NCBI GenBank assembly: GCA_014529385.2
Contig: CM043963.1
Span: 81,122,412-81,186,411 of the forward strand
Direction: 5' to 3'
DNA length: 64,000 nucleotides
DNA from: Adiantum capillus-veneris
Taxonomy: Eukaryota; Streptophyta; Polypodiopsida; Polypodiales; Pteridaceae
A model generated the notes under the pieces. The model made no database searches and was not told where the DNA came from. It was given only the letters and a program-made list of their open reading frames with translations. The position numbers and the translations under genes were made by a program. Below are positions 1 through 13,076 of this stretch, piece by piece (positions within the stretch are counted from its first letter, which is position 1; each line of letters opens with the position of its first letter).

Positions 1-77
1 TCATCCTCGTCTACGGCCATTATATCAATCTGCAGGTAGTTTTTGTAAGCCTCAAAAAATGGAAAAGTGTCAAAGAG
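1..77 (-). pseudogene. Poly(A) polymerase fragment, C-terminal side of the inversion
   Basis: Read on the minus strand, this stretch encodes a peptide with the sequence LFDTFPFFEAYKNYLQIDI, which closely matches the start of the RNA-binding domain of nuclear poly(A) polymerases (family form: LFEPYPFFEAYKNYLQID). It continues past the window edge with acidic residues. In the intact family this peptide directly follows the segment ending AEWSA. Here that segment lies next door on the opposite strand, so this piece is downstream of an inversion breakpoint near position 77/78. No intron is seen. The identification rests on remembered family motifs and is strong. Functionality is very unlikely. 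Confidence 0.8.
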
Positions 78-2367
<2,290 letters not shown>

Positions 2368-2399
2368 CCTGACCTCTCACCCCGTCTCGTTTCACGTTG

Positions 2400-2930
2400 G
2401 GTTCACCAAGAATGTCGGGGGATAATTGTGTGAAAGGTGAGCCGGGAAGGCATCGTGCCCCTGACTACGAGAGGTGTGGGGAAAAGAGATGCAGCAGGCA
2501 CAATTAACAAGACATAGCTCAAAACAAACGGTACTCTTAATTCCAGTTAATCCACAATAGTCATCATTAATCAATCGTTAATGGAGGCTTAATGCTCCTT
2601 ACAAGATGAATCCTGGCTTAAACTAGGTGCTAATCAAGAAAAGTGATAATGACCTGCTTAAGACTGCCTTCTGCTTCTTCCCGTTATGGATTAGGAACTT
2701 CTTCTTCCAATGGCCATTTGATTTGTCTTCTAGAATTGAATGGGTTTAGGCTCGGCTAATGGTTTAGGATTAGGCTCAAAGATTAGGCTTCACTAATGAA
2801 TTGATATTCGGCATTGTCTCGGTTCCATGATCCTGCAGCTTCAATTCCTTACTTGCTTTAATCTGTGACAAGATTTTGCTCAATCTTTGACCTCCATCTT
2901 CCTTGCTTGCATGTCTTGCCGAGAACTCGC
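2400..2930. other. Non-coding stretch, no gene recognised
   Basis: This is a mostly AT-rich sequence upstream of the minus-strand reading frame that starts at 2367. No ORF with protein-like composition, no splice-supported exon and no repeat boundary is evident. It could hold a promoter for the minus-strand unit, but I see no clear TATA box. Confidence 0.4.
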
Positions 2931-3530
2931 TCGAGAGATGAGAAATCAAGCTTGATATATAGAGATTAAGAATGGCTTAAGGCTTTTTAATGAGGCTCAG
3001 GAGGTTTGGGTTTTTGGGTTATGTTGATTCCGGAGAGAGAGAGATTAATTATGAGGTTAAGCTTATGATAATGGGGCTTAGGAGCTTAGTCTTAATCGGT
3101 TAAGGAATGCTTTATGAGCTTAAGCTTGAGGATATCACGAGCTTAAGAACTTAATCAAGCTAGCTTAAGAACTTAGTATTGACAGGATTATGAACTTGAA
3201 GATTACCCACTTATGAGGAGCTTGACTTTGAAGGCATGAGGAGCTTGAGATTATCCGGAGCTTAAGAATTCTCGAGCTTGAAGATATGAGGAGCTTCCGA
3301 ATCCGCATTAAGAGCTTGGGATTATCGAGAGCTTAGGGATATCAAGCTTAAGCCTTAGGAGATTATACGGTGTAGGCTTTAAGAGCTTTGAGCTTGAAAG
3401 AGCTTCCTTATGAATGATGATGAGAAGAAGGTCTCCAGCTTCAGGAGCTTTAGAGCTTATGGGGAGGATTAGATTCGAATAAGGTGATCATGTGGAGGAT
3501 TCGCATAGCTTTAGAGGAGGTTGGACTCGA
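2930..3530. repeat. Degenerate AGCTTA/GAGCTT-rich low-complexity repeat
   Basis: The tract repeats variants of GAGCTTAAGA, GAGCTTGAAGAT and GAGGAGCTT dozens of times with irregular spacing. The units are too diverged to give a fixed period by eye. It appears to be an old tandem or slippage-derived repeat, with no coding potential. Confidence 0.6.
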
Positions 3531-3548
3531 ATAATGTGATCATGAGTT

Positions 3549-3566
3549 CCCCCCCCCCCCCCCCCC
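3549..3566. repeat. Homopolymer C run (18 C)
   Basis: There are eighteen consecutive C residues directly before GCGG. Such runs are length-unstable and assembly-prone, so the exact length should be treated as approximate. Confidence 0.9.
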
Positions 3567-3662
3567 GCGGCCTTGGCTTAGAGAGCCTTTTCTCTTAACA
3601 CTAGGAGAGCCCCTCCTTTTCGTTGCATGGGAAAAATCTCCCCCTTTTCTATTCCCGGCTAA

Positions 3663-3686
3663 CCCATTAGCGATATCGCTAATGGG
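3663..3686. repeat. Perfect 24 bp palindrome
   Basis: The half-site CCCATTAGCGAT is followed by its exact reverse complement with no spacer. It is isolated, with no second copy seen nearby. It lies in a GC-richer island (3600-3900) that has overlapping ORFs on both strands but no recognisable protein. Confidence 0.85.
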
Positions 3687-3965
3687 CACAACCGCTTAGT
3701 GACATGGAAGGTCGAGGGCCGTCTAGCACGAAACGCACTACTGCTCGTGCCGAACCTGTGCGCGCCAACTCTCTGATGAATTCTCGTTTCTGCGGCGAGG
3801 TCGCCAGAGCACCACCCTACCCAACGCGAGTTTCTTCTCCTTTTCCTGCGCTGTTGCCCGCTGCCTGCTGTGCGCCATTCTTTTCTTTTCTTCACACCCT
3901 ATATAATTAGGGTGCCCATTATCTTAAGTGGGCGGGCGGCCATTATGGCTTATGAGAGTTTTATG

Positions 3966-4290
3966 CCCTTGTAGGGCACCACATTTGGCATACATATCGG
4001 CAAAGGCGGCCGACCTTCGTAAGGGCATCACATTTGGCATACATACCGGCAAAGGCGACCGACCTTCGTAAGGGCATCACATTTTGCATACATACTGATT
4101 AAAGCATTGCCATGCACGTTCATTGGGCGGCTTTGCTTGGGTTGACACCCCATTAAGCATACATATTGGCTAAGCATTTCCAGGCCCCGCATTGCCAAGC
4201 ACAACAACTGGTTTTTAATGACAATATCATCATGAATTTTATTGCTCATTTTAGTGTTGCAGACCTTGCTGCAAGCCATTAAGATGCAAA
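3966..4290 (-). pseudogene. PPR-repeat protein remnant with duplicated repeat
   Basis: The minus-strand translation starts MACSKVCNTKMSNKIHDDIV and goes on to NALISMYAKCDALTKV. This resembles the P-L-S class of plant pentatricopeptide-repeat proteins (consensus ...QIHDEIV...NALIDMYAKCGALTKA...), which bind organellar RNA in mitochondria and plastids. A ~55 bp unit containing GCCAAATGTGATGCCCTTACG is repeated at least twice between about 3985 and 4090, so the MYAKCDALTK motif recurs in shifted frames. The fragment is only ~100 codons long, against several hundred in real family members, and it is broken by stops. It is a pseudogene or a captured fragment. Confidence 0.7.
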
Positions 4291-4299
4291 AACCCTCGA

Positions 4300-4900
4300 C
4301 TTCGTATCTGCTTAAGCCATAGCTGTGTTGGAAATTTCCTTCAGTAAATAATTCTTGTTAGGCTCAACATATCAACCAAACCATTTCTATATGACGTCCT
4401 GAAACTTGGTCAATGTCAAAAATTCCCAGATAGCACTTCAATCGAGTCGACCAGGGCGATTCGAACCCGGCCCCCGGTGATACTTCAATTGGCCATATCT
4501 TGCCAACTGAAACCCCGATTAACAAACTGAAAAGACCGACATGCTCCTAAAAGTGAGCACTTTGGACTCATGCATTCCTATCACTTTTTACCTTTTATCA
4601 GTAGGTGCTCAATCGGGTACAGATCTGCTACTGACTCAACTTAAAACTGTCATAACTTCTTACCCGTAGCTCCGATTGACGAGTCGTAAAGACAGGCATG
4701 TAGAGGTTTTTGAGTACTTCAACTTGGATTAATAAAATCCCAGCTATGCTCACTTCAAAAATACTCAATGTTTAGCATTACCAAGACATCTTCTGATCCT
4801 TAGAGCCGCATCTGGCACACTTTCAGCTTAAAAACTGGCTTGTTAGCAAGCCCTTATAACTGCTAATTAATCTTGTAAGCTTCAAATAAACCTGATTGGC
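4300..4900. other. Non-coding stretch
   Basis: No gene is recognised. The style (for example, around 4620-4700, phrases equivalent to those seen in long non-coding interiors of LTR elements) suggests degraded retroelement sequence, but no boundary can be placed. A short tRNA T-arm-like string at about 4450-4470 is not part of a complete tRNA. Confidence 0.35.
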
Positions 4901-5040
4901 TTTCCTTTACTCATTTTCTTGTCATAGGAGCGGAGCGGCATGACAGCGCAGGTGCGGACAACGCAAGGGTCAGGGGGACGGAGGAGCGGAGGTGAGGGCG
5001 GGCGGAGGGGGGGAAGGAGCGGAGCGGGATGGGCGGCCAC

Positions 5041-5570
5041 TCGCCCATGGCCAGCGCGTTGGCCATGGGCGGGCACACGCTCCAAACGAGAGCGTGTGCC
5101 CGCCCATGGCCAATGCGCTGGCTGTGGACGCATGGGCGCCTATGTGTACTCTGCCTCTGGCCACGCGTTGGCCAGAGGCAGAGTGGCGCCCACACGCCCA
5201 CGACAGTCCACGTGGACACGGCGACGTGCGTGTCCATGTGGACTGGCCATGTGTACCGTCGCTCGGCGACAATACACATGGCCGGCCACGTGGCCACGCG
5301 CACAGCCACGCAGGCAATGAGCTGGCCAGGTGTCCTACCACGTGTACTGTCGTTGGGCGACAGTACACGTGGCACGACACGTGGCACCAAAAATGGCACC
5401 AAGCGTAGTGCCACGTGTACTGCCGCCCACGGACAGTACACGTGGCAGGACACGTGGCCAGCTCATTGCCTGCGTGGTAGTGTGCGTGGCTATCTGGACT
5501 GCCACGTGTACTGTCGGTTGGTGACAATACACGTGGCATGTCCACGTGGACACGCAACGGGCACCTGCGC
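5041..5570. repeat. Nested palindrome / hairpin array rich in CACGTG
   Basis: Successive perfect or near-perfect inverted repeats fill this tract. Arms at 5047-5082 and 5087-5124 flank a 4-5 nt loop. A second hairpin has the stem ACTCTGCCTCTGGCCA around 5143-5180. A third has the stem CCACGTGTACTGTCG around 5339-5372, and diverged copies of that stem occur at about 5238-5280, 5411-5445 and 5502-5540. Several of these hairpins sit inside a larger palindrome centred near 5393, whose outer arms read GGCAATGAGCTGGCCA (about 5312) and its complement (about 5457-5475). The hexamer CACGTG, the plant G-box core, occurs many times. The tract lies 0.7-1.2 kb upstream of the gene starting at 6235. It may be a stack of foldback elements or a regulatory array. 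Confidence 0.8.
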
Positions 5571-5579
5571 CAGCGTGTC

Positions 5580-6012
5580 CACATGCCTTGCCACGTCTGT
5601 GTGTCCACACACACAGACACGCAAAAAGCGTGTGTGTGTGTGAACACACACACAAACACAAACGCACACACACACAGGGGCACGTGAGTGTGTGTACACA
5701 CACAGACGCTAGCGTGCGTGTGTGCACCACACACACGCGCCTCAGTGCAGCGTGTGTGTGTGTGTGGCACACACACACGTACACATGCACCTGCATGCGC
5801 ACACACACACGCTGCACGTACACACACACACACACATTGTACACACACACACGCTGCATGTACACATACACACACACGTACACACGCACGTGCACGCGCA
5901 CACACGCACGGACGCGTACGCGTCCACACACACACGCCACCATACACACGCATGCGTACATGGCAACACACACACACACGCACACACACACTCCTTTCTC
6001 TCACACACACAG
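5580..6012. repeat. CA/GT-rich microsatellite tract with alternating strand sense
   Basis: Runs of CACACA alternate with runs of GTGTGT, so neighbouring blocks can pair with each other, and ACGT/GCAC interruptions are frequent. Long ORFs in several frames here encode only His/Thr/Cys/Val-rich strings and are artefacts of the repeat. Confidence 0.85.
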
Positions 6013-6056
6013 TCACAAAAAATTAAAATTAAAATTAAAATTAATAAACAATAAAA

Positions 6057-6066
6057 GCTTTATAAA
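6057..6066 (+). promoter_or_regulatory. TATA box of the ParB-like gene
   Basis: The sequence CTTTATAAAG sits about 170 bp before the ATG at 6235. It is followed by a CT-rich leader typical of plant 5' UTRs. Confidence 0.55.
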
Positions 6067-6234
6067 GTGACCTTCTCTTCTTCATTTTCTTCTTCTCTAT
6101 TCTCTTTTGCTACACAGATCTCTCTCTTTCTCTCTGTCAAGTTTCTTTTTGTTCACGTCTCAAACTCCAACCTACAAATTTTCATAAATCATCCTATATC
6201 TATTTCTTATAAATTATCCTTCTTTCTCATAAGC

Positions 6235-9200
6235 ATGAGAACAAGAAACCAAACAAAAAATACTGGTACAATTGATGAGGTTGATGTTACTACCTCACAA
6301 GAAGTACCTCCGTTAGGCACACAGGATACCCAACAATCTCAGGCATTGAGTTCTTTGGATCGCATTGTATCCATTGTGACTAGAGTGGCTCAAACATCAC
6401 AATCAAGCGTTGGACCCAATCATCGTGTGGAAACAGGTACCGCTATTGAGAATGTCAAAGACGAAGCGTTTGGAAACGTTGTCGACAAACACATTTCTTT
6501 GGGTTGGGTGGATTCTCAGAGAGTACCATACGATGGGAAACTTCCACGATTGCCTCTTTGTCGACTTCTCTCAAATCCCGCCATCCGCACGCATGATGAC
6601 CATGTGGCCGATTTGCAACTCTTTATTGCAAACAAAATCTACCAACCAACCATGGCAAGATTTATTGTTAGTGAACGAATTCCTGGGGAGGATCACAAAC
6701 AATTTACTCGTCGTGGTCACGCTGCGAGGGATCTTGCAATGTCATATGATTTGGATGAAGAGCTTCGCCAAATCCCCGAGCTTAGTCACATGGTCGAGAG
6801 GTACTTTGTGGTTTGGGATGGTAATCACCGATTGGAGGCATGGATGCGGTGGATGAATGAGAATGACATTCCAATTGAGAAAGCGCCAAAGGTGGAGTGC
6901 GTTCTAGTTGACTTTCAGCCACATGAGGCAGCGGAGTTTCTATTGGTTTTGGGTATGATCAATAGGTGAGCCCTTTTTTTTTTGCTAATGTAAATGCATC
7001 TTATTTGTAAACTATATAAATTACAATCGATTGTTAAACAGGTCCACGAGGGTTTTAGTGCCTCACACAACTGCTCATGATATTTTCATGATGAGAAAGC
7101 TAGGGTTGGCGGACCCTACATCACTTTTGCGAAAATTCCCCGAAAGAGCACGTTTGGCAGCAGAAAGGGCTTTGAATTTTAGAGGTCCAAATAAGTCAAA
7201 GTGGCTAAAATTGCCAATTGCGTAACTACTTTGGAAGGTATGCTTCAAACCAATTATATATGAGAATATGTTTTGATTACGAAATCTTATTATGTGTATT
7301 TTGATTGAGTCTTTGGAAAATGATAGGAAGAGTCGATCATATGTTTAGTAGTAAAACGGAAGGGCTGCCATCAAAAGGGAGTTTTGACTATGATTTGGCA
7401 CCTGACGCATACGAGGAAAGCATCAATCTAGCGCTATCTCAAACGGAGCAATACTTTACGCGCAAAGGGCTTGAGATAGCCACCATTGCAAATCCAAAGA
7501 ATGGCAGCGATTTTTTCCAGAAATGTATTTCATTTACAGGTTGGGGCGAGAAGACCACGAAAATGACACTCTCGAGAGTGGCAGAGGTTGCGCGTGCACG
7601 CATTAGCACAACAGAGTAAGTAATAGTCGTTTAAATCATTGGATATATTTCTCTTTTTATTATGTAGCAATAAAAAATAAGTCTCGATTTTCCTTTGATA
7701 GGAAGTGTCGATTGCTTGATTTGCTCCAAGGCGGTGATGCATCCTTGAAGGAGAAGGACATCGGTTTGACAGAGAAGGCCTGTATCCAGTGGCTTTGATA
7801 TCACATAAACTGGTGGCAGTTGGAAAGGTTAGATTTAGTGAACATTTGCACCAGCTAGCAATTTGTTATGTAACTTGTGACTTATTATTTGTTGTTGCAG
7901 GAGAGTATGAGAAGGCTGAAGGTAGGCATGGTTGCACACTTGCCCACACATTATTGACATACAAACGCAAGCACTTTGAGAAGGCCTTCAAGAAGTGGAG
8001 TGCTCGGATCAAGTCCACACATGAACCCGAAGAGCACCCCATTTTTGTACGGCACGACGCTTGTTGTATAGGTTCGACATCTTTAATTGAAAAATTAAGA
8101 ATGTAGTAGGATACACTAATATTGTTCTATGCAAATGAAAACATTGTGGTCTGTCTTGTAGATGGTGGAGAGATGCTCTTGTCTTTACCATTCCCGAGCA
8201 CCCTAGTGATGCATGGTGTAGGTCGGACAGAGAGGAGACGGGCTTATATCCTGATGAGTGGATATATGAATTGCAGCCAAAGGGAGCGTGTCTCAAGTGT
8301 CCTTGGTGGCTGGACTACCCGGACAAGGAGTACCCACCCGAAGAGGAAGAGCTATACATAACTCTTCTTCTTTTAATTAATAGCGGAGCATAGTGCGTCA
8401 TGGAAGAAAGCAGTTGTGATAGAGGATGCTCTATCTCCAAAAACATAAAAAAAACTAGAGAGGAAGAAACAGACCTCAAGGAAAGAATCGCAAGCACAAC
8501 AAGCTGACAAGCAACGTGGGAAGAGAAAGAAGAGGGTTGTAGTTTCCAGCGACAGTGATAGAGAGCATGTGGTTGCGGAGTATTCTGTAGAAGTCAGCGA
8601 TAGTGCTTATAGCCTTGGTGCTATGAGTCAGAGTGTACCGACACTATCCTTCACTCCTAGACCAGTGGGGGGCATCCACGAGTCCCCTCCATGTTCACCA
8701 TCACATGGTAGGGCTGCAGAGGACCTATCAGGCATGGCCAGAGTTGTGGGAGATAACCATCCATCTAGGTCACATGCAGCTAGCACGGGTGGGGTTCCTT
8801 TATGGAACCAATGGGATAGTGACCTTGTGGATGTTGCATTCCTTGTGGCATCCGAGTTTCTTTTGGTGGATGGCATGATTGTGGCGACATGTCATGCATA
8901 ACATCTTTCCATCGTCACTTCGAAGGCAGAGACAGTCGTACAACTAGCCTTCGGTAGCCGTAAGTACAATATGCTCAACAAGAGTTGGGACATTGGCATC
9001 ACAATGTTTACTAGTACGTAGACATTGCATCAGTTGTGAGAAGGATTGGGCAGTTTTCAGTGCTTGTTTGGAGCCAGCTAAGGGCTTACCTTCCGATTTA
9101 GGCTCTACATTGATGTTTCATATAAGTGTCAGAGCTCAGGTAACTGAGCAACCGCAGCAGGTGTCCGAGCAGCTTCATTCGCTTGACCCACCATTCCCGA

Positions 9201-9515
9201 CACCACCATTCCCGACACCACTCAGCAGTCAGGGCGGGGCAGTAGAAGCACCATATCCCACTTTCACAGCACCATTTTTGGCATGGCGTGCAACTGGATT
9301 GTCTCCCAGTGCATTCATTGCCTCCAAATCTGAGGCCCCGCCTTGATACATTGCCTCTTTCACTACCTGCAGCCCCCCCCACATATAGTTCATACCCTTT
9401 GCCATTTGGAGTAGTTCCCCCACCATTTGGTGCACTGCCCCCATTGGCACGACCTTTTTTTCCTCCCAGAGGATATGGCCCCCCACCACCCTTCTTTCCT
9501 CCACGTCACCCATGA
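6235..9515 (+). CDS. Multi-exon gene with ParB/sulfiredoxin-like GNHR motif; function unknown
   Basis: The start is chosen at ATG 6235 (MRTRNQTKNTGTIDEVDV), after a TATA box and pyrimidine-rich leader. Exon 1 runs 6235-6965. An intron starts GTGAGC and ends at AG 7041, and exon 2 begins at 7042, giving ...MINRSTRVLVPHTT. Exon 3 is 7327-7615 (donor GTAAGT), and exon 4 begins at 7702 (TTEKCRLLDLLQGGD). A further exon starts after the TTGTTGTTGCAG acceptor near 7900 (EYEKAEGRHGC), and another follows the acceptor at ~8160 (WWRDALVFTIPEHPSDAW). The C-terminal part has a basic KRGKRKKRVV-like patch and ends in a proline/phenylalanine-rich tail (PPRGYGPPPPFFPPRHP) at 9515. Residues ~190-215 read YFVVWDGNHRLEAWMRW, which resembles the GxHR signature of the ParB/Srx fold (nucleotide binding or nuclease). 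Exon 2 appears to need a one-base shift to join exon 3, and TGA at ~7797 interrupts the frame, so it may be decaying. The biological role is not known to me. Confidence 0.55.
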
Positions 9516-9703
9516 TGTATCACCCCCCATATGTATTTACTTTGGATGCAATGGAACTCATATATTTGGGGTTTGCTATTTGAAATAGACCGTAATTGTG
9601 TGTAAGGAACTTCTATTTCTCTTATTAATCGTGTATTGAATGATTCGCCGGTGTTTTTTGTTTGAATGTAAGTTGGTCGTGAAATGACAATCAAATTTTA
9701 GTT

Positions 9704-9754
9704 GGAGAGAGAGAGAGAGAGAGGGAGAGGGAGAGAGACAGAGAGAGAGGAAAC

Positions 9755-9808
<54 letters not shown>
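9704..9808. repeat. (GA)n microsatellite
   Basis: About 105 bp of nearly pure GA, interrupted by short GGGA and CAGA variants near its left end. The ORFs here encode only Arg/Glu or Ser/Leu strings and are not genes. Confidence 0.95.
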
Positions 9809-9809
<1 letters not shown>

Positions 9810-9811
<2 letters not shown>

Positions 9812-11100
9812 GTGGATTGTCCCTTCTTTTGAGAATCCGCTTGCCCGATTCTTAAAAAGCGCTCGCCAGAAACTGCTCGCCCAGAAATCGCGTCCGCTTG
9901 AGTTTATCATTTATCATTCTATTTATTTTTTTTATAGAAACCATCATGTCCAAAGTTGTGATTTTGATTATTTTTATAAGATTGTAAAGTCGATAGTTGG
10001 GGCTATGAGCTTCCAACTTGTAATTACCCATGTGTGATCTCTAGTCCGTTTTCTACTCAAATTTGAGTTTGTTCAACATATTTAAAACCTTGGTTGAGGT
10101 GTAAAAGTCAAGTTTTGTAAAAAAAACTCTCATTAAGTTTTTGGATAATGAATCATAAGTCCTGTCTTTGAGCGCTATGTAATCTACCTCTTTCTTGTCA
10201 TGTTCATAACTCCCTCATGGACTGTCTGTTTAGAGTGTCGTTTTCTTCAACATGTTTGCATATGAAACTTCTACATGAACTTGTAATTTTCTTGAGATGA
10301 TTCCATGAGTTTTTTGTAGCTAATCCTCTTCTTGATTGATTTATAACTCAAGGTTTAAGCATTCAAATTTCATTTTAAGCCTCAAGGAGGTCATTATATG
10401 TAAAACATTATATCGTGTGTGTTCAAGGACTTTTATAAAACCCCATAGCTATGAATATTTTGCTAATAAAAGGGACCATTATATCAATCTATAATTTTTT
10501 TATGGAGATCATTTTTTCAACACCCTTCTGTATGTGAAAATGTGAGAAAATATAAAATAAAATAATCCCTACTATTGAACCCAAATGCTAGGCATTTTCT
10601 TATTGTAATGACTCCCTTGAGTTTTAAGCATAGGGGAGGTATTAGGGAAACATTGCTAAACTATTGAATACATTCCAAGCCGAAATAGACTAGGTCAAAA
10701 TAGCATTGTAGCTAATAAGTATTTTTTTTAAACAAGTGATTGAAATGTGGATTTGAGATTCTAGATATGTGTGTTTAGGCTCTCCCTATTTGATCTATAA
10801 GTTTTGTGATAATTGGGACTTTGTTTGCTTAGTGAATAATCAAGGTTTGCTTGCGGATGTTACAATTAATTTTTTCTGTTTGACTTACAATTGAGTGTTG
10901 CATTGAGTAGATAGGGATTCAGTGTTTCAAGAGATTGACAACCTTTTGTAGCCTCCATGCACTAATTGTGTCAACTCCATCCCATGGTATGACATTTATG
11001 TACGTGGTTTTCACTATCACTACGACAAGATAGAGTGAGGCTTACCAACCTTGGTGGTGTCATTGTTGCTAGGGATGAGGGGACCTAAACTAGACAAAAC
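9810..11100. other. AT-rich non-coding stretch
   Basis: Stops occur in all frames, and there are no protein-like ORFs or clear repeat boundaries. It probably represents degraded LTR-element sequence adjoining the truncated copia element that begins near 11110. Confidence 0.4.
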
Positions 11101-11109
11101 CTTAGTGTT

Positions 11110-11850
11110 TAAATAATGTTGTCCAACTTTCTCTAGGTTTACCTAGAGAATTTAACCAAATGAGTGTCGGCTTTCTCATACCAAGCATGAGGATAATTCT
11201 TCAACCCATACAAAGCTCTCTTACATGTGCACACTTTATCTTCTTGTCATTTTATGACAAAATCATGAGGCTACATTACATAAATTTCCTCAATGATATC
11301 ACCATTCAAGAAATTAGTAACAATACATGATTGATGTACATCCCATCCAAAATGAGCTACCAAATTCACATAGAAAATGCACAGTAGCCATACAACAAGT
11401 GGGAGAAACAAGTCAAGCCTTATAGAAATCAATCTCACCATCCGTCTTACGTTTCAACTTGTAAACCCACTTCCTACCAATGGCCGTTTTTCCAAGAGGC
11501 AAATCAAATAAAGTCCATGTGTCATCTACTATAAATGCATCATATTTTGATTGCATGGCAGCCATCCAATTTTTAGAGTTTTGTGCTTCAACAAAAGAAA
11601 GAGGTTCCTCTACATCACATAAGCTAAAAACAGTCAACGCATAACAATCTAATGCATAAGATTCATGGCGAGAACTTGAACAAGTATAACTAGACAAAGG
11701 TACATTCAATTTACTATCATGCAAAGTATGCACCAGCCGTTTTGGCATATCTCTAGTGTGCTCATTCTTAGCCCTTTCCACATCAAGTACATCATGTACA
11801 TCTACATTAGAAATAGGCTGATCTGTAGCATTTTCTAAAACTTCCATAGA
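11110..11850 (-). pseudogene. Copia element C1: reverse transcriptase N-terminal part (truncated)
   Basis: The minus strand encodes EEPLSFVEAQNSKNWMAAMQ, then DTWTLFDLPLGKTAIGRKWV, FLNGDIIEEIYVM and CKRALYGLKNYPHAWYEKAD. These are the opening blocks of a Ty1/copia reverse transcriptase, which copies element RNA into DNA in cytoplasmic particles. Stops interrupt the last part (after EIYVM and after DFVIK). The sequence ends near 11110, before the catalytic YVDD region, so the element is 3'-truncated and has lost most of RT, RNase H and its left LTR. The integrase of the same element lies upstream on this strand. Confidence 0.8.
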
Positions 11851-12239
11851 CTATGCATTTTTCTCATTTAAATAAACATTCAAGTTTCCACCACTGAAAG
11901 TAGGCAACAAACTATCATAAATGTCTTTTGAGCTTATATTATTGTCTCTAATAGATGACAACAAGGGCTGAGTAGAATCTTCCACAAACACAATATCTTG
12001 TGAAACTAAGATACATTTAGTTTGCGGATGGTACAATCTATAACCTATTCTTTCAGTATTGTAACCAACGAAAATGCATTTTTAAGAGCCTTATCATCCA
12101 TGTTTATGCATTGTGTTTGTGGCACCAAAGCATAAGCTAAACAACAAAAAACATGCATGTGATGAATAGATGGCTTTCTATCATGCCATGATTCACATGG
12201 AGTCAAAGACTACAAAGCTTTGGTGGGACACCTTTTGAG

Positions 12240-12870
12240 TACATAAGTAGCACACATGATGGCCTCAAGCCAAAACAAATATGGTAAGGCTTGACTCTTG
12301 ACCATACATCATGCCATCTCCATAAGAGACATGTTCTTCCTTTCAGCAACACCATTTTCCTAAGGTGTATACGGCACTGTACATTGGTATTTTATCCCAC
12401 GACTAGCCAAAAATGCACCAAACTCATGAGACATATACTCCCCCTCGATCTGAATGGAGGGTGACCATAGTACATTTATAGACATTTTTAGCCATATCCA
12501 GAAAATTCTTGAAGCACATAAACACTTTGGACTTAGCTTTAAGTGGATACACCCATGCATGCCCGGTGTAATCATCAATGAAAGTCACAAAGTAAAGGTA
12601 ATTTCCCCAGGACGGAGTTTGCATATGCCCACAAACATAACTATGCACAAGTTGTAATTTGCATGTAGCCCTAATTGAACCATCCTTTGGAAACTTTGAA
12701 CGTTGCATCTTACCCAAAATAAAACCTTCATAAACATGCTTCACAGGTGCTTCAAGAGGTGGCAAAGAAGCAACCATATCAGATTTTTGCAAATGCAGTA
12801 AACTGACAAAATTCAGATGCCCAAAACGTGCATTCCAAAGTTTTTCATCTAAAACAGCATTTGAATCCAC
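12240..12870 (-). pseudogene. Copia element C1: integrase with GAG-pre-integrase domain
   Basis: The minus-strand reading shows LWNARFGHLNFVSLLHLQKS, VYEGFILGKMQRSKFPKDGS, FVTFIDDYTGHAWVYPLKAK, LHSDRGGVYVS and, after a frameshift near 12430, ENGVAERKNMSLMEMA. This is the order of the copia zinc-binding, catalytic D-D-E and downstream regions. Integrase inserts the cDNA into the nuclear genome. The HHCC zinc motif is damaged: both cysteines expected in CEGC are replaced (VYEGF). Together with the frameshift this makes the domain inactive. The reading frame upstream is cut at 13076 by the gypsy element G1 and resumes at 40650. Confidence 0.85.
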
Positions 12871-13076
12871 AATTGCATTTGAAAAATTCTACCCACACTT
12901 TTCATACAAAGTGAGCTTATACAACCCACGATGTAAAATGCCAGATGCAACAATTGCATCACCAAAATTGAGATCATTAATTGTACATGTATCATCCACA
13001 AATTTCACAACAAGACCAAGCCTAGCAAGTGCAGATACAAACAAACGGTTCTTTTTGACCCCAGGTATATAAAGTC

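Noticed and set aside
3659-3910. Overlapping ORFs on both strands in the GC-richer island
   Set aside because: Neither resembles a known protein and they mirror each other; no promoter or splice evidence.
4440-4480. tRNA T-arm-like string (GGTTCGAATC on the minus strand)
   Set aside because: No acceptor stem, D-arm or anticodon arm could be formed around it; a chance match or an old SINE trace.
4882-6054. Several long ORFs on both strands (up to ~350 codons)
   Set aside because: They are products of the palindromes and CA/GT repeats: compositions are almost only His, Thr, Cys, Val and Arg, and all frames are open at once.
9698-10037. Arg/Glu and Ser/Leu-rich ORFs
   Set aside because: They come from the GA microsatellite.
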